The translations under genes were made by a program, and so were the position numbers. A DNA stretch of 64,000 nt from G963663615 sp963663615. GTDB taxonomy: Bacteria > Bacteroidota > Ignavibacteria > Ignavibacteriales > Melioribacteraceae. Location of the stretch: contig OY760517.1 of NCBI GenBank assembly GCA_963663615.1, positions 3,844,001 to 3,908,000 of the forward strand. The letters run 5' to 3'. The notes under the pieces were generated by a model. That model was not told the origin of the DNA. It did no database searches and worked only from the letters and a program-made list of their open reading frames with translations. Positions 37,114 through 47,296 of the stretch are shown in pieces. Every line of letters begins with the position of its first letter. The first letter of the stretch is position 1.

Positions 37114-38541
37114 TTACTTAATATCCATCATGGTTTTTCTTTCAAGATTGGCAATAGCAATTTTGTAATCAATTATTGCAGCCAAACTATTAAGTTTGGA
37201 ATCGGTTAACTTAAGCTGAATTTGCGTTAAATCGAAACTGGTTATTTTACCAGCCTTAAAACGCTCAATACTTATATCGTAACTTTTTTGGGCAACCTCA
37301 ACAGTTCTTTCGAGTACCTTAACACGTGCCTCAGCAGATTTTATGCTTCCAATTGCCGATTTAACTTCATTAACAATTCCTTTTCTCAAGTTATCATGCG
37401 TGCTTTGACGAATATCGTAAACTGCTTGTGCTGCTTCAACTTCGCGAGTATTTTTACCCCAATCTAAAATCGGTACCCCAAGAGTAAATACAACGCTTCT
37501 GGTATCAAGAAAATCATTAAAAACATTTTCAACAGCATTATCGTTTTTGTTAATACCGTAATTTGCATTTAGCTCAGCGGTAAAAGCTGTACGTGCATCA
37601 GTTCTTTCTATTGAAAGCTCCTGCAAATAAATATCATCCTTGGCATTCAGTAAATCTGGTCTTTTGCTAACTGCACTTTGAATTGCAAGCTCTTCATCAA
37701 TATAAACCGGTTCATATTTCAGGTCTGTTTCAATGCTAAAGTTTTCATCATCTTCCAAACCAATAAGAAGGGAAAAACTGCGTTTAAGCTCTTCGTAATT
37801 TCTTTCCCTATCGAGCAAATCATTTTTACTTGATGCAAGTTCAACTTCAAGCTGCAATGCTTCAACTTCGGCTAACAGACCCGCTTTAAATTTATTACTG
37901 GCAGTTTCGAATGATTCTTCATCCTGCTTTACTTTTTCACGAGTAATTTCCATTCTTCTTCTTGCCTGGTACAAACGGTAGAACGCAGAGGTTACATTGT
38001 AAACAATATTTCTGTGGCTTTGTTTATAATTACGCTCAGTCTGCTCAAGGTTAATTTCAGCTTCTTCCAAACTTGCCTTTTTTTCGTTAAACTGAAATAG
38101 TGGCTGGTTAAGACGAATACTAAGATTTGAAAAATAATCACGTCGTGTAGGAGAAGTATCACTAAATTGATCGCGACCAAAAAATGAACCAACAAGTGAA
38201 ATCTGACTATTGGTATATATAATTGGTTGCGAAATAAACAAACGACCTTCCATTTTAGTAGAGCCGAGCTGATAAAACTCTTCAGACTCTGTATTGGTAT
38301 TGAATACACTGGAAAGCTGAGATGAGTAATTAGGTAAATCGAACTCCATATAAATATTTGAATTTAACCCCAATTTAACAGCTTCCAAACTTTTTTTAGA
38401 GCGTTGCAAATTTAGGGAGGCAGTTCTTATGTCGTAACTTTTTTTGAGAGCAATATCCAGGGCATCCTGAATTTTGATTACTTTTTGTGCGGATATAACC
38501 GATACACAAACTAACAAGCAAATTAAAAATTTATCTTTCAT
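37114..38541 (-). CDS. TolC-family outer-membrane efflux protein
   Basis: 475 aa. Signal peptide MKDKFLICLLVCVSVISAQ. Two similar halves follow, each with long helices and heptad patterns typical of the outer-membrane factor family (ALDIALKKSYDIRTASLNLQ, ANKFKAGLLAEVEALQLEVE, SIERFKAGKITSFDLTQIQL). It forms the trimeric outer-membrane duct for the exporter made by the two genes upstream (HlyD-type adaptor and MacB-type permease), with 17-18 nt spacing. Confidence 0.92.
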   Translation of the reverse strand: MKDKFLICLLVCVSVISAQKVIKIQDALDIALKKSYDIRTASLNLQRSKKSLEAVKLGLNSNIYMEFDLPNYSSQLSSVFNTNTESEEFYQLGSTKMEGRLFISQPIIYTNSQISLVGSFFGRDQFSDTSPTRRDYFSNLSIRLNQPLFQFNEKKASLEEAEINLEQTERNYKQSHRNIVYNVTSAFYRLYQARRRMEITREKVKQDEESFETASNKFKAGLLAEVEALQLEVELASSKNDLLDRERNYEELKRSFSLLIGLEDDENFSIETDLKYEPVYIDEELAIQSAVSKRPDLLNAKDDIYLQELSIERTDARTAFTAELNANYGINKNDNAVENVFNDFLDTRSVVFTLGVPILDWGKNTREVEAAQAVYDIRQSTHDNLRKGIVNEVKSAIGSIKSAEARVKVLERTVEVAQKSYDISIERFKAGKITSFDLTQIQLKLTDSKLNSLAAIIDYKIAIANLERKTMMDIK

Positions 38542-38558
38542 TTAATTTCCGTAAATAA

Positions 38559-39860
38559 CTATTCATATCTTAATGATTCAATTGGGTCTTTATCAGCCGC
38601 CTGTTTTGCAGGGTAAATACCAAATACAAGTCCAACAGCAACCGACACAAAAAATGCCAGAATAACAGAATAAGGTGTTATGATGGTTTTCCACTCGGCA
38701 TAAGTAGTTATCATTTTAGTAAGCAGAAAACCGGTAACAATACCCAGCAAACCACCCAGAACACTAATAATAATAGCTTCATAAATAAACTGGTTTAATA
38801 CATCCTGTCTTGAAGCACCAACGGCTCTTCTAATACCAATTTCTTTGGTACGTTCCATAATATTGGCAAGCATAATATTCATAATACCAATACCACCAAC
38901 AAGTAGCGAAATACCTGCAATTGCACCCATAACCACATTAAAAATACGCTGTGTTTTCTGCTTCTGTGCAAGTAATTCTTCCGGGATAATAATCTCAAAA
39001 TCCTTAACGCCATTATGTCTGCGTTCCAATATTAGGCGGGTAAGTTTTGCAGCCGCATTTAGTTTACTGTCGTCATTTACCTTAATAGTAGCACGCACAA
39101 CCGAGGAGCGATCAATAACGCTAACTTTCTGCTCACCACCAAAATAGTAGAAGTTGCCACCATTACCACCAGATGAAGGTTCGTAATTAAACATCTTGTT
39201 TGTAAGGGTGGTAAAAGGTATGTAAACATCCTGATTAAAATCCCTTATTCCATATTCTTCAATGGTGGAAGATGAAACAATTTTCTTTTGGATTACACCA
39301 ATAATTCTAAACCAGCTATCGTTAAGCTTAATTTCCTTGCCTACCGGGTTATCATACTTAAAAAATTTGCTCTTTACACCAGCACCTATTACACAAACAT
39401 TTGAGTAATTGTCGAGATGATTTTGAACAAAAAACCTACCGTATGACAAAGATTGATTATAAGTTGTTGGATAATCGGGAGTAGTACCAATTACAGTAAC
39501 TTCGCCAATTTTTGTTTTGTTTATAAGACGTGCATTGTATTCACGTTGTGGTACCACACGGTCAACATAAGGATTCAATTTTGCAATTGAAGCACAATCC
39601 TGAAGGTTAAGTCCTTTAGAGAATGTTCCTTTTTCCTTTTCCTGCTGATCGTTTTTGACTCTGGTAGCATTAATAATTATATTGTTGGTTCCCATCAGTT
39701 TAATCTGATCTAAAGTTTCCTGACGGGCACCTTCACCAATAGAAAGCATTGCAATAACAGCACCCACACCAAAAATAATACCCAGCATGGTAAGTGCAGT
39801 TCTAAGCTTGTTTGCATTTAGTTCATGCACAGCAATCTTTACATTTTCAATTTTTTTCAT
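38559..39860 (-). CDS. MacB-type ABC transporter permease without ATPase domain
   Basis: 433 aa from ATG 39860, which follows the upstream stop by 1 nt; the longer frame from 39917 is inside the previous gene. It has four membrane helices in the MacB/FtsX layout: one near 22-40 (LRTALTMLGIIFGVGAVIAML), a large periplasmic MacB_PCD domain (~50-310), then three C-terminal helices (VVMGAIAGISLLVGGIGIMN, EAIIISVLGGLLGI, VILAFFVSVAVGLVFGIYPA). The nucleotide-binding domain found at the N-terminus of true MacB is absent, and no separate ATPase gene is in the operon. It probably exports a peptide, lipid or small molecule; the substrate is unknown. Confidence 0.9.
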   Translation of the reverse strand: MKKIENVKIAVHELNANKLRTALTMLGIIFGVGAVIAMLSIGEGARQETLDQIKLMGTNNIIINATRVKNDQQEKEKGTFSKGLNLQDCASIAKLNPYVDRVVPQREYNARLINKTKIGEVTVIGTTPDYPTTYNQSLSYGRFFVQNHLDNYSNVCVIGAGVKSKFFKYDNPVGKEIKLNDSWFRIIGVIQKKIVSSSTIEEYGIRDFNQDVYIPFTTLTNKMFNYEPSSGGNGGNFYYFGGEQKVSVIDRSSVVRATIKVNDDSKLNAAAKLTRLILERRHNGVKDFEIIIPEELLAQKQKTQRIFNVVMGAIAGISLLVGGIGIMNIMLANIMERTKEIGIRRAVGASRQDVLNQFIYEAIIISVLGGLLGIVTGFLLTKMITTYAEWKTIITPYSVILAFFVSVAVGLVFGIYPAKQAADKDPIESLRYE

Positions 39861-39861
39861 A

Positions 39862-41190
39862 TTATGAATTCGGAAGTTGTACGTCTTGTTGATTATCTTT
39901 TTGCAGTTCTTCATCAAAAGGATCGATCAATGCAACTTCATCTCCTTCCGAAACACCCGATTTGATTATAACGAAATCTTCACCTTTATCACCAAGCACA
40001 ACTTCAACTTCGTCATAATCGGTACCGGATCTTACATAAACTATTTTTTTCCCATCTTTGGTAAAAACGGCTTCGTGAGGTACAAACAAAACGTTTGGTA
40101 CTTCGTTAATAATAATTTTATTACTGGTTGTCATACCCGGTTTAAGAATATCGGATGTATCGGCAAGGTCAATATTAACCTCAAATACCTTAATCTGGGA
40201 ATCACCATCTTTTTCCTTACCAATTTTAGCTATTTCGGTAACGTAACCCGAAAAAGCACTATCAGGAAAAGCATCAAGACGAACTACAACTTTTTGGCTA
40301 TCTTTAACAAGACTAACATCAACTTCGTTTACATAAATACTGGATTGCATTTTGGAGAGGTCGGGAAGTGTTACAATCGTCATACCGCCCCAGGGAGTAT
40401 CACCAACCTTAAGCTTTCTTCCGCTGTTTGCCCAGTTAATACCGTAAACAACCATACCATCGGCATTAGCATATAAATCCATTCGCTCAAGATCGCGTTT
40501 GGCTTTATTAAGTTCGGCACGTTTCTGCTGAATCTTTATTTCTTGTTCATTCATTTCACTTTGCTGAATAATCTGTTTCGATTCATATTCTTGTTTAACT
40601 TCTGCAAAGCTCAATTTGTTTTTTTCATGCTGAAGTTTTGCTTCTTCCTGTTTAGCCTGAGCTTCAAATTTCATTTGCTCAAGGTTAAGTTTGGAAAGCT
40701 CGTAGCTTAGTTCAGCAGATTTCAAACTCGATTCCATCTTTGCCATTGCAGATTTGTGATTGGCAATAACTTTTTTCTTGGATGACATTTCGATTTCAAG
40801 CTGCGATTCTGCTTCCTGCACTTTCTGGATTGCTTCGGTAGGATCAAATTTTGCAACAAGTTCACCCTTTTTAACATGTGAACCTTCCGGTATCATGTAA
40901 ACAATTTTAAGGTTTCTTATACGGGGTGATTGTACAGCTGTTGAGTTTTTCGCTCTCATTTCTCCACTTTCGGTAATGGAAACCGAAAAGTTATCACGCT
41001 TTACAACGTAATTTGGAACTTGATTAAGAATACTATCTGTAGATAGCAGTGAGGTAGTTAATATTGCAACAACAACGATAATTACCAGTAGAACATATTT
41101 GTTCTTTAACAATGGAGGTAGTTTGCTTTTCTGTAGGAAAGCATCAATTTTTCGATTTGTATCGGCTAAATAATTGTGAATCTTGCCCAT
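39862..41190 (-). CDS. HlyD/MacA-type membrane fusion protein
   Basis: 442 aa. One membrane helix at ~30-52 (YVLLVIIVVVAILTTSLL), then a biotinyl-lipoyl-like half motif (VQSPRIRNLKIVYMIPEGSHVKKGELVAKFD). A long coiled-coil hairpin (~125-240) rich in K, E and Q follows, then the beta-barrel and membrane-proximal domains (PGMTTSNKIIINEVPNVLFVPHEAV). It bridges the inner-membrane permease and TolC-like duct encoded next. First gene of the four-gene export operon. Confidence 0.92.
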   Translation of the reverse strand: MGKIHNYLADTNRKIDAFLQKSKLPPLLKNKYVLLVIIVVVAILTTSLLSTDSILNQVPNYVVKRDNFSVSITESGEMRAKNSTAVQSPRIRNLKIVYMIPEGSHVKKGELVAKFDPTEAIQKVQEAESQLEIEMSSKKKVIANHKSAMAKMESSLKSAELSYELSKLNLEQMKFEAQAKQEEAKLQHEKNKLSFAEVKQEYESKQIIQQSEMNEQEIKIQQKRAELNKAKRDLERMDLYANADGMVVYGINWANSGRKLKVGDTPWGGMTIVTLPDLSKMQSSIYVNEVDVSLVKDSQKVVVRLDAFPDSAFSGYVTEIAKIGKEKDGDSQIKVFEVNIDLADTSDILKPGMTTSNKIIINEVPNVLFVPHEAVFTKDGKKIVYVRSGTDYDEVEVVLGDKGEDFVIIKSGVSEGDEVALIDPFDEELQKDNQQDVQLPNS

Positions 41191-41464
41191 TTCAACTCAT
41201 GTAATTTTTAATAATAGATAAACAGTTTTTAACTTAAACCGGGTATGGTATATCAGGCAAGTGCAAAAAATTTTGCTTACAATACAATTTTGGTATTTAC
41301 CTTACAAGCCATTGCCCATATAATATTGAATACATTTGGTTACAAACTGGTTAAAGCATAAAGCCATAAATGCCAACCAGCTAAAATATTCGGAGGAAAG
41401 TAAAGGTATTTATAACCAATTGCTATCCTCCAATAAATTATGACGTAATACATTGTAAAATGTT

Positions 41465-42814
41465 TTATATCTCTTCAACTTTTTCAGTGAATTTTATACC
41501 TAGTGTTCCAAGTTCTTTCAATATTTTTGTGTAAATAGCCGGATGTGTTGGAATATGTGCACCAGTTATAGGTAGCTCACCGGTTAGTACTAGTTTGGCA
41601 GCTATTGCAGCAGGAAGTCCTACGGTTTTTGAGATGGCTGTAAATCCGTTTGGTTCTCCATATTCAATCATTGTACTTAATATTTTTTCTTTTTTGTTTC
41701 CATCATTCGGATATTCAACTTCAATATCATGTGCAAGAATAACCATATCTCTTCCACCTTCAGGAAGTGGCATTTTATTCTTAACGATATCTGTCATTAC
41801 TTCGGCTGCTGTTTTTAATGGTTTGCCAATTTTTTCATCGCTGAAAAGACCAAGATAATCAAGGTTTTCCATTATTTTGCCGGTAGGACTTATATTTAAG
41901 TAACGTGCAACACGAGTACGCAGGTTACGTCCGTTCTGGTTAAGTGGAATAAACATTTCGGTAAACTCGGCATAAGTCATATCCTCCGCATGAGGTATAA
42001 CCATAGTTTCGTTAGGTATTCCAAGTTTAATTATTTGGCTCCATGTTTCACTCCAGCCAGGATAACGTAAAGTACCACGAATCATTGTTTGTACTTTTTT
42101 GAAGCCGAAAATATCGATATATATCAGCGAATCCCTGTTAGGGTAAGCTTCAAGTCTGCCAACGCCCGGTATTTCCATATCCCACGTTCTACGGAAAGTT
42201 TCGTCTTGTGAAAGTATTTTAATTTTACCGTTTTCCATATACTGGGCACCATCGCCACCAGCCATTACAACATTGCGAGGGTTCCATGTAATACAATATC
42301 TAAAAGGATTGGAAAGAACTTCAGGAGCAGGAATACCCGAACCATAAGAGATAAATTTGGTGATAATTCCGCCTTTTTCACGAATCTTGTTAATCATGGA
42401 GATAGCCGACATGTGGTCTATACCCGGATCAAGACCCATTTCATTAAGTATTAGTACACCCTTGCGAAGAGCATCCTTATGAAGGTCGCTAATCCTTAAA
42501 TTAGCATAAGAGGCTGTTATAACATGTTTCCCAAAATTAACACAATCCTGGGCAATCATAAACTGAAAAGCCGGTGAAAGAAGATTGATTACAATATCCG
42601 CATCCTGAATGTATCGGTGCCTTAACGCTTCATCGGTAACATCGAACTCAACTGCAATACCGTACTGCTCAAAGCCCTGAACTCGTGACTGTGCCAGATT
42701 GTAGTCTCTGTCGCACACAGTAACGAACCAGTCATGCTCTTTGGCATTACGCAGCATGTAGTTAATCAAATAGGGAGTACTTTGTCCTGCACCGAGAATT
42801 AAAATATTTTTCAT
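41465..42814 (-). CDS. Saccharopine dehydrogenase-like oxidoreductase
   Basis: 449 aa. N-terminal Rossmann motif ILGAGQSTPYLINYML, then the family segments INLLSPAFQFMIAQDCVNFGKHVITASY and EMGLDPGIDHMSA, as in saccharopine dehydrogenase/reductase (LYS9-like, Sacchrp_dh_NADP). It is probably an NAD(P)-dependent enzyme of lysine or related amino-acid metabolism in the cytoplasm. It stands alone, so the pathway cannot be fixed. The length is usual for the bacterial LYS9-like group. Confidence 0.88.
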   Translation of the reverse strand: MKNILILGAGQSTPYLINYMLRNAKEHDWFVTVCDRDYNLAQSRVQGFEQYGIAVEFDVTDEALRHRYIQDADIVINLLSPAFQFMIAQDCVNFGKHVITASYANLRISDLHKDALRKGVLILNEMGLDPGIDHMSAISMINKIREKGGIITKFISYGSGIPAPEVLSNPFRYCITWNPRNVVMAGGDGAQYMENGKIKILSQDETFRRTWDMEIPGVGRLEAYPNRDSLIYIDIFGFKKVQTMIRGTLRYPGWSETWSQIIKLGIPNETMVIPHAEDMTYAEFTEMFIPLNQNGRNLRTRVARYLNISPTGKIMENLDYLGLFSDEKIGKPLKTAAEVMTDIVKNKMPLPEGGRDMVILAHDIEVEYPNDGNKKEKILSTMIEYGEPNGFTAISKTVGLPAAIAAKLVLTGELPITGAHIPTHPAIYTKILKELGTLGIKFTEKVEEI

Positions 42815-43134
42815 TTTTACCCCATTAAAGATTTTAGTTACGTAAATGTATTACTTCTATAAAAATATTGAGATAAATGGTAATTACAAAATTTTAATTA
42901 ACTCAATTAAATTAATTGTTAACACAAGTGTAACAATTAATGGTTATGAAGCTTTAATTTATACGTTTGGCATACCATCAAAGACAATAACCTATTATCC
43001 AAGGGTGGTTTGACATACCGTCAAACAGTATAATCACCTGCATGGATAAATCACATAGGTGCCTGAGCTTTGCCTGTGCCGCAATGCGGTATCGAAAGTC
43101 CGGTACGAAAAGGTATTGCTAAAGATGTCTGGAC
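42815..43134. other. Intergenic gap, promoter region and degenerate inverted repeats
   Basis: A+T-rich upstream part, probably the promoter of the saccharopine dehydrogenase-like gene. Two related imperfect palindromes, TTTGGCATACCATCAAAG (42965-42982) and TTTGACATACCGTCAAA (43009-43025), lie toward the NUDIX end. The last ~90 nt are less A+T-rich, without a gene. Confidence 0.4.
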
Positions 43135-43596
43135 TTACCCACCAAGCAATTCAACCAATCTATCCAGAAAGGTGGTTTGGGCAGGATTCATCTTCTTGCG
43201 TGCCGTTTCAATATTAAAAAACTCACCTTTATCCACCTCGGGAATATTTATAAACTTTCCACTTTTAAAGGGGTACTCAAAATCGAAACGGTTACTCTCA
43301 ATCTTAATGGGGTTTTCCAAATTACTCCGTAATGCCCATGCATGTACAATTTTATTTTTATTTTGTTGAACGCTTCCAAGAGAAAAGTATTCGCCATCAG
43401 CCACAAGACTTGTTTCTTCAAGAAATTCCCGTTTTGCTGCCAGTAAAAAATCTTCACCAACTTCGGCAATACCTTTCGGCACCGACCAGTATCCTTCATC
43501 CTTGTTAGTGAAAAAGGGACCTCCGGGGTGAACCAAAAAAACTTTTAACTCATTACCAAAATCATTATACAACAATATACCACAACTATTCTTCAA
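43135..43596 (-). CDS. NUDIX hydrolase
   Basis: 153 aa from TTG 43596, 5 nt after the upstream stop. The NUDIX box is GIAEVGEDFLLAAKREFLEE, close to GX5EX7REUXEEXGU; the last Gly is replaced (ETSL). The N-terminal SCGILLYNDFGNELKVFLVHPGGP and the GYWSVPKG turn are typical of small ADP-ribose/diadenosine-type NUDIX enzymes that cut nucleoside diphosphates linked to another group. Last gene of a five-gene operon. Substrate unknown. Confidence 0.9.
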   Translation of the reverse strand: MKNSCGILLYNDFGNELKVFLVHPGGPFFTNKDEGYWSVPKGIAEVGEDFLLAAKREFLEETSLVADGEYFSLGSVQQNKNKIVHAWALRSNLENPIKIESNRFDFEYPFKSGKFINIPEVDKGEFFNIETARKKMNPAQTTFLDRLVELLGG

Positions 43597-43601
43597 TTTA
43601 T

Positions 43602-44219
43602 TTAAACAACCTCAGTAGATAATTCTGCAATATTTTCGATTGAAGCATCAATCTTGTCACCACGTTTAACCACTCCAACCCCCGCCGGAGTTCCTGTAAA
43701 AATTAAATCACCGGCTTCAAGAGTCGTTTTTGATGAAATAAACGAAATAATTTTTGCAGAATTGAAAATCATTAAATCCAAAGTTGAGTTTTGTTTAACT
43801 ATTCCATTAACTCGTAAAGTAATTTTTTCCTTTCCTGTTAACTTGTATTTGGAAGCGGGAGTAAAATCGGCAAGGACTGCTGCACCATCAAAAACCTTAG
43901 CCAAAGTCCAGGGGTGCCCTTTAGCTTTTAACTCATTCTGAATATCGCGTAAAGTCATATCGAGTCCAACCGTATAAGCTTCAACAGCTTCCATAGACTC
44001 AGCTTCGGAAATATTTTTAACTGTTCTGCCAATTTTAAGCACAAGCTCAACTTCATGGTGCATATCATTCGAGTAATCGGGGTGTACAATTTTTTCACCC
44101 GACTTAATAACAGTAGAAAACGGCTTAAGAAATATCAACGGAAATTTTGGTACTTCATTACCAAGCTCCTCGGCATGAGCCACATAGTTTCTGCCAACAC
44201 ATACAATTTTATTATTCAT
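43602..44219 (-). CDS. Fumarylacetoacetate hydrolase family protein
   Basis: 205 aa, the short form of the FAH family (acylpyruvase/FAHD1-like). The motifs are visible: VGRNYVAHAEELGN and FLKPFSTVI, the metal-binding glutamates in HHEVELVLKIG, and LIFTGTPAGVGVVKRGD near the C-terminus. Such enzymes cleave acylpyruvates or decarboxylate oxaloacetate with Mg2+ or Mn2+. AAGGA precedes the ATG, 2 nt after the AddB-like gene. Substrate cannot be told from sequence. Confidence 0.92.
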   Translation of the reverse strand: MNNKIVCVGRNYVAHAEELGNEVPKFPLIFLKPFSTVIKSGEKIVHPDYSNDMHHEVELVLKIGRTVKNISEAESMEAVEAYTVGLDMTLRDIQNELKAKGHPWTLAKVFDGAAVLADFTPASKYKLTGKEKITLRVNGIVKQNSTLDLMIFNSAKIISFISSKTTLEAGDLIFTGTPAGVGVVKRGDKIDASIENIAELSTEVV

Positions 44220-44221
44220 AA

Positions 44222-47200
44222 CTAATCCTTCTTAACTTCATTCTTACGACAAATTGAATCGAAATCGCAATACATGCAGGCAACTTTTTCATAATCATCA
44301 ACTGTAGTCAATGGAAACTTGCCACTATTTATATTATCAGCATATTCAATAATATATGATGTTGAATCTTTAATCTGGTTTTCAATAAGCCCCGTTTTAT
44401 CCACATCTTTTCTTTTACGTGTTAATAATACCGGCAGCTTGCCAAACTTTTTATCACTCGGGTGCAACGAGTATATAATAAGCTCTTCCGGATCACTGAT
44501 ACCCTTTTCCTGAAGTAGCTCCTTACCGGCAGCTGCATAGACGGGCAGCTGAAGCGAAAGTCCATTTTGCAGATCGGTAAGCGAAGGTTTTTTACCGTTA
44601 AGTTTATAATCAACAACCGCAAAAGTATTTGCCGTATTGTTAATATCAATCCTGTCAATTTTACCAAGTAAATTAACATTACCAATATTAACCGGTACAT
44701 ACCTGCCAAGGGAGCTATCCACACCTATTTTATCAGTAGCACCAAAACCAACCTCAAAATATTCAGGGAAAAACCCTGTATCATCATTCCGTTCATGCTC
44801 AAGAAATTTTAGAAGTACCGAGTTTTTTTTGCCTGCATCAGTACCAAGAATTCTTTCCATTTCCAGAAAGTTTGTTTCCGTATTTAATGCAGCATCCTCA
44901 ACATATTTTTCAGCTAATTTGAACATTATGGATTTACATTTGGCAAAAACCTCATCGTTACATTTGTTAAGAGTAATGCCATGCTCCCTTAACTCACTAT
45001 AAAACTTGAACAATATTGCATGAAGTATATTACCCAGCTCGTATGATTCAAGATCCTCGGTAGGTTCTTCAATAAGTTTTAGCTTTAGTACACGTTCAAG
45101 GAAAAAGCGAAACGGACATTTGGCATATAGTTCAAGCTGAGTGATGGAATACTGCTTGCTTTTATCGAATACAGGAGCTTCACTTCCAACGTAGCCGTTG
45201 TAAATGTTTAACTCGCTATTGTTAATTCTTATTTTTTCTTTTTCAAGCTTTTTAAGCAGGATTCCTTCATTATTATAATCGGGTAGTTTAAGCTGTTTGT
45301 CTTCTTCTGAACAAATTACCAAATTTGTGTCGGCAATATCTACAGGAGTAACTTTAAAAACAGACTCAAGGTTTTTTACAAAACCGGATTCAACGGTTTC
45401 CCTTCCACCATCGGCAACCGGAAGAGTAAGATATAATGATTTGTTCCACGAATTAAGAGTTTGATAAAAGTGGTAACGTTCCTCGGTAATGTGGGTATCT
45501 TCCTTTTTTCGGAATGAGCCGGAAAAAAATATTTCGGGATTATAACGGGTTGGGAAATCACCATCTATCATTCCACCTACGAAAAGGTAATCGTATTTCA
45601 ATCCTCTTATTTCATTTGCCGAGGTTATTGTTACACCGCACTCGGGACGCTCCTTAACATTATATCGCTCGGAGGAAGCAGCCGTATAAATTGTATCGTA
45701 ATAAAACTCGGCAGGAAATTTAGCCTTATCACCATGCTCAAGTTTCAACAGGTAAACAATCTCGGATATCATTTCCAAAAATGCGGTTAATGCCTTTACA
45801 TTTTCTTCAAGCATGTAGCCGTTGCACATAATTTTGTCTTTTATGCCCAACTGCGTTATAAGATATTTTACACTTTCAAAAAACTCCTCCGGAGTTAACT
45901 CCTGTTCAAACGGCTCAACAAGTCTTTCAATTTTTTGAATATCAACGAGTGCTCTCTGGTAACGCAACACCCTTGATTTACTATTACTTTCTTCATCGGG
46001 GTTTTCCTGAAGGAACTTTATTTTGGTTCTTAATCGGGCTTTCCAGTTGTTCCTGCCCGATGTAAGTTTAAGTTCGGAAGCTGCCTTCTGCAAATTAAAT
46101 ACATCAACATCATCAAGCGAAACAAAGCCGTTGTTTAACGCTCGGAATAATGACTTATGGAAAAAATCGTTCGTGTGTATTTCAAGAAAATTAAATACTG
46201 CAATTACAGGAAATGAGGAGTTAACCGATAGCCTGTCTGTAATATTAACCGGAATACCAAAACGGTTAAAGATATCCCTTGCCAGTAAGGAGTAATTTTG
46301 CACAAGATTAAAGACTATACAGATGTTATGGGGTTCAATATTTTCATCAGTAATAAGTGTTTTAATTTTTGTTGCAATATATTTTATTTCGTCTTCTCTG
46401 CTGTTAAAACGACCAGTAAATATTTTGTTACTTAAATCAGCTTTTTTAACACTTTTGTTCTTAAACAGGTTTTGTTTTAAAAAATCAATAGTTGCCGAAT
46501 CTGCACTTTGGGATGCATCATCTACTTTTTCAAATCCGTACTGCTCAAGAAGTATTGAACATTGCTCAAGGTGTTTGAATATTTCGCTATTATAATTAAA
46601 ATAGTCAAAATTTATATACATCCTTGTTCCGGTAACTTCACTAATCTGGTTTAGCAATTTTATTTCCGGATGAGTAAGCTCATCAAATCCGTGAACAATT
46701 ATTTCGTTTACGTTGGGGAACAGATTTCTGAAGGTAAATCCAAATTCGGTTTGCTCCAAATTATTTACTGCATTATATACATCACCAATTTCATAAGCTT
46801 CAAGACTTTTGCACTTGTGCAGGTATTTTTCGTAAATGTTGGCAATATCAATAGCTTTAAGTTTTTCTGATTTCTCCAGTTTATCCGACTCCGCTTTAAG
46901 CAAATCGGGTGTCATACCATGCTTTTTATATTTGGATATTACATTACGAATACGATCGAGTGTACCCTCCGGCATACTGCTGCCGTAAAACCTGAAATAT
47001 ACCGGGGTAATTTCGCTGGCACTTTCCTTAATCATAGCTTTTGCAGCCGCATCCGAAAGCTCAATAAAGGGTGAGTGCTGTGTTAGAATATTACTTGCAA
47101 AAGTAGTAAATGTATCGAGATGAATTTGCGAAAGCGTTTGACCGGGTGCTGCAGTTATAAACTTTTTCTTCATGTCACGCAGTTTACGGTTGGTTGGAAC

Positions 47201-47296
47201 CACTACGAGCAATTCATCTGTTCTACCGGCAACAATTTTTTGATGAACTATTTCATCAATATTTACTGAGCTTATTTTTTCTCTGGTGTATATCAT
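44222..47296 (-). CDS. AddB-like PD-(D/E)XK nuclease / inactivated helicase
   Basis: 1024 aa. The N-terminal UvrD-like part opens with LLVVVPTNRKLRDMKKKF where a Walker A would be expected, but GKT/GKS is absent, as in AddB subunits. Later helicase-like motifs are weak (TSANEIRGLKYDYLFVGGM). The C-terminal nuclease domain has ELGNILHAILFKF, VDYKLNGKKPSL (the D..YK core) and QLPVYAAAG. Cysteines in LYAKCPFRFFLE and CMYCDFDSIC match the 4Fe-4S cluster that pins AddB-type nucleases. This suggests double-strand break repair by an AddAB-like complex; no AddA gene is in the window. Confidence 0.85.
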   Translation of the reverse strand: MIYTREKISSVNIDEIVHQKIVAGRTDELLVVVPTNRKLRDMKKKFITAAPGQTLSQIHLDTFTTFASNILTQHSPFIELSDAAAKAMIKESASEITPVYFRFYGSSMPEGTLDRIRNVISKYKKHGMTPDLLKAESDKLEKSEKLKAIDIANIYEKYLHKCKSLEAYEIGDVYNAVNNLEQTEFGFTFRNLFPNVNEIIVHGFDELTHPEIKLLNQISEVTGTRMYINFDYFNYNSEIFKHLEQCSILLEQYGFEKVDDASQSADSATIDFLKQNLFKNKSVKKADLSNKIFTGRFNSREDEIKYIATKIKTLITDENIEPHNICIVFNLVQNYSLLARDIFNRFGIPVNITDRLSVNSSFPVIAVFNFLEIHTNDFFHKSLFRALNNGFVSLDDVDVFNLQKAASELKLTSGRNNWKARLRTKIKFLQENPDEESNSKSRVLRYQRALVDIQKIERLVEPFEQELTPEEFFESVKYLITQLGIKDKIMCNGYMLEENVKALTAFLEMISEIVYLLKLEHGDKAKFPAEFYYDTIYTAASSERYNVKERPECGVTITSANEIRGLKYDYLFVGGMIDGDFPTRYNPEIFFSGSFRKKEDTHITEERYHFYQTLNSWNKSLYLTLPVADGGRETVESGFVKNLESVFKVTPVDIADTNLVICSEEDKQLKLPDYNNEGILLKKLEKEKIRINNSELNIYNGYVGSEAPVFDKSKQYSITQLELYAKCPFRFFLERVLKLKLIEEPTEDLESYELGNILHAILFKFYSELREHGITLNKCNDEVFAKCKSIMFKLAEKYVEDAALNTETNFLEMERILGTDAGKKNSVLLKFLEHERNDDTGFFPEYFEVGFGATDKIGVDSSLGRYVPVNIGNVNLLGKIDRIDINNTANTFAVVDYKLNGKKPSLTDLQNGLSLQLPVYAAAGKELLQEKGISDPEELIIYSLHPSDKKFGKLPVLLTRKRKDVDKTGLIENQIKDSTSYIIEYADNINSGKFPLTTVDDYEKVACMYCDFDSICRKNEVKKD

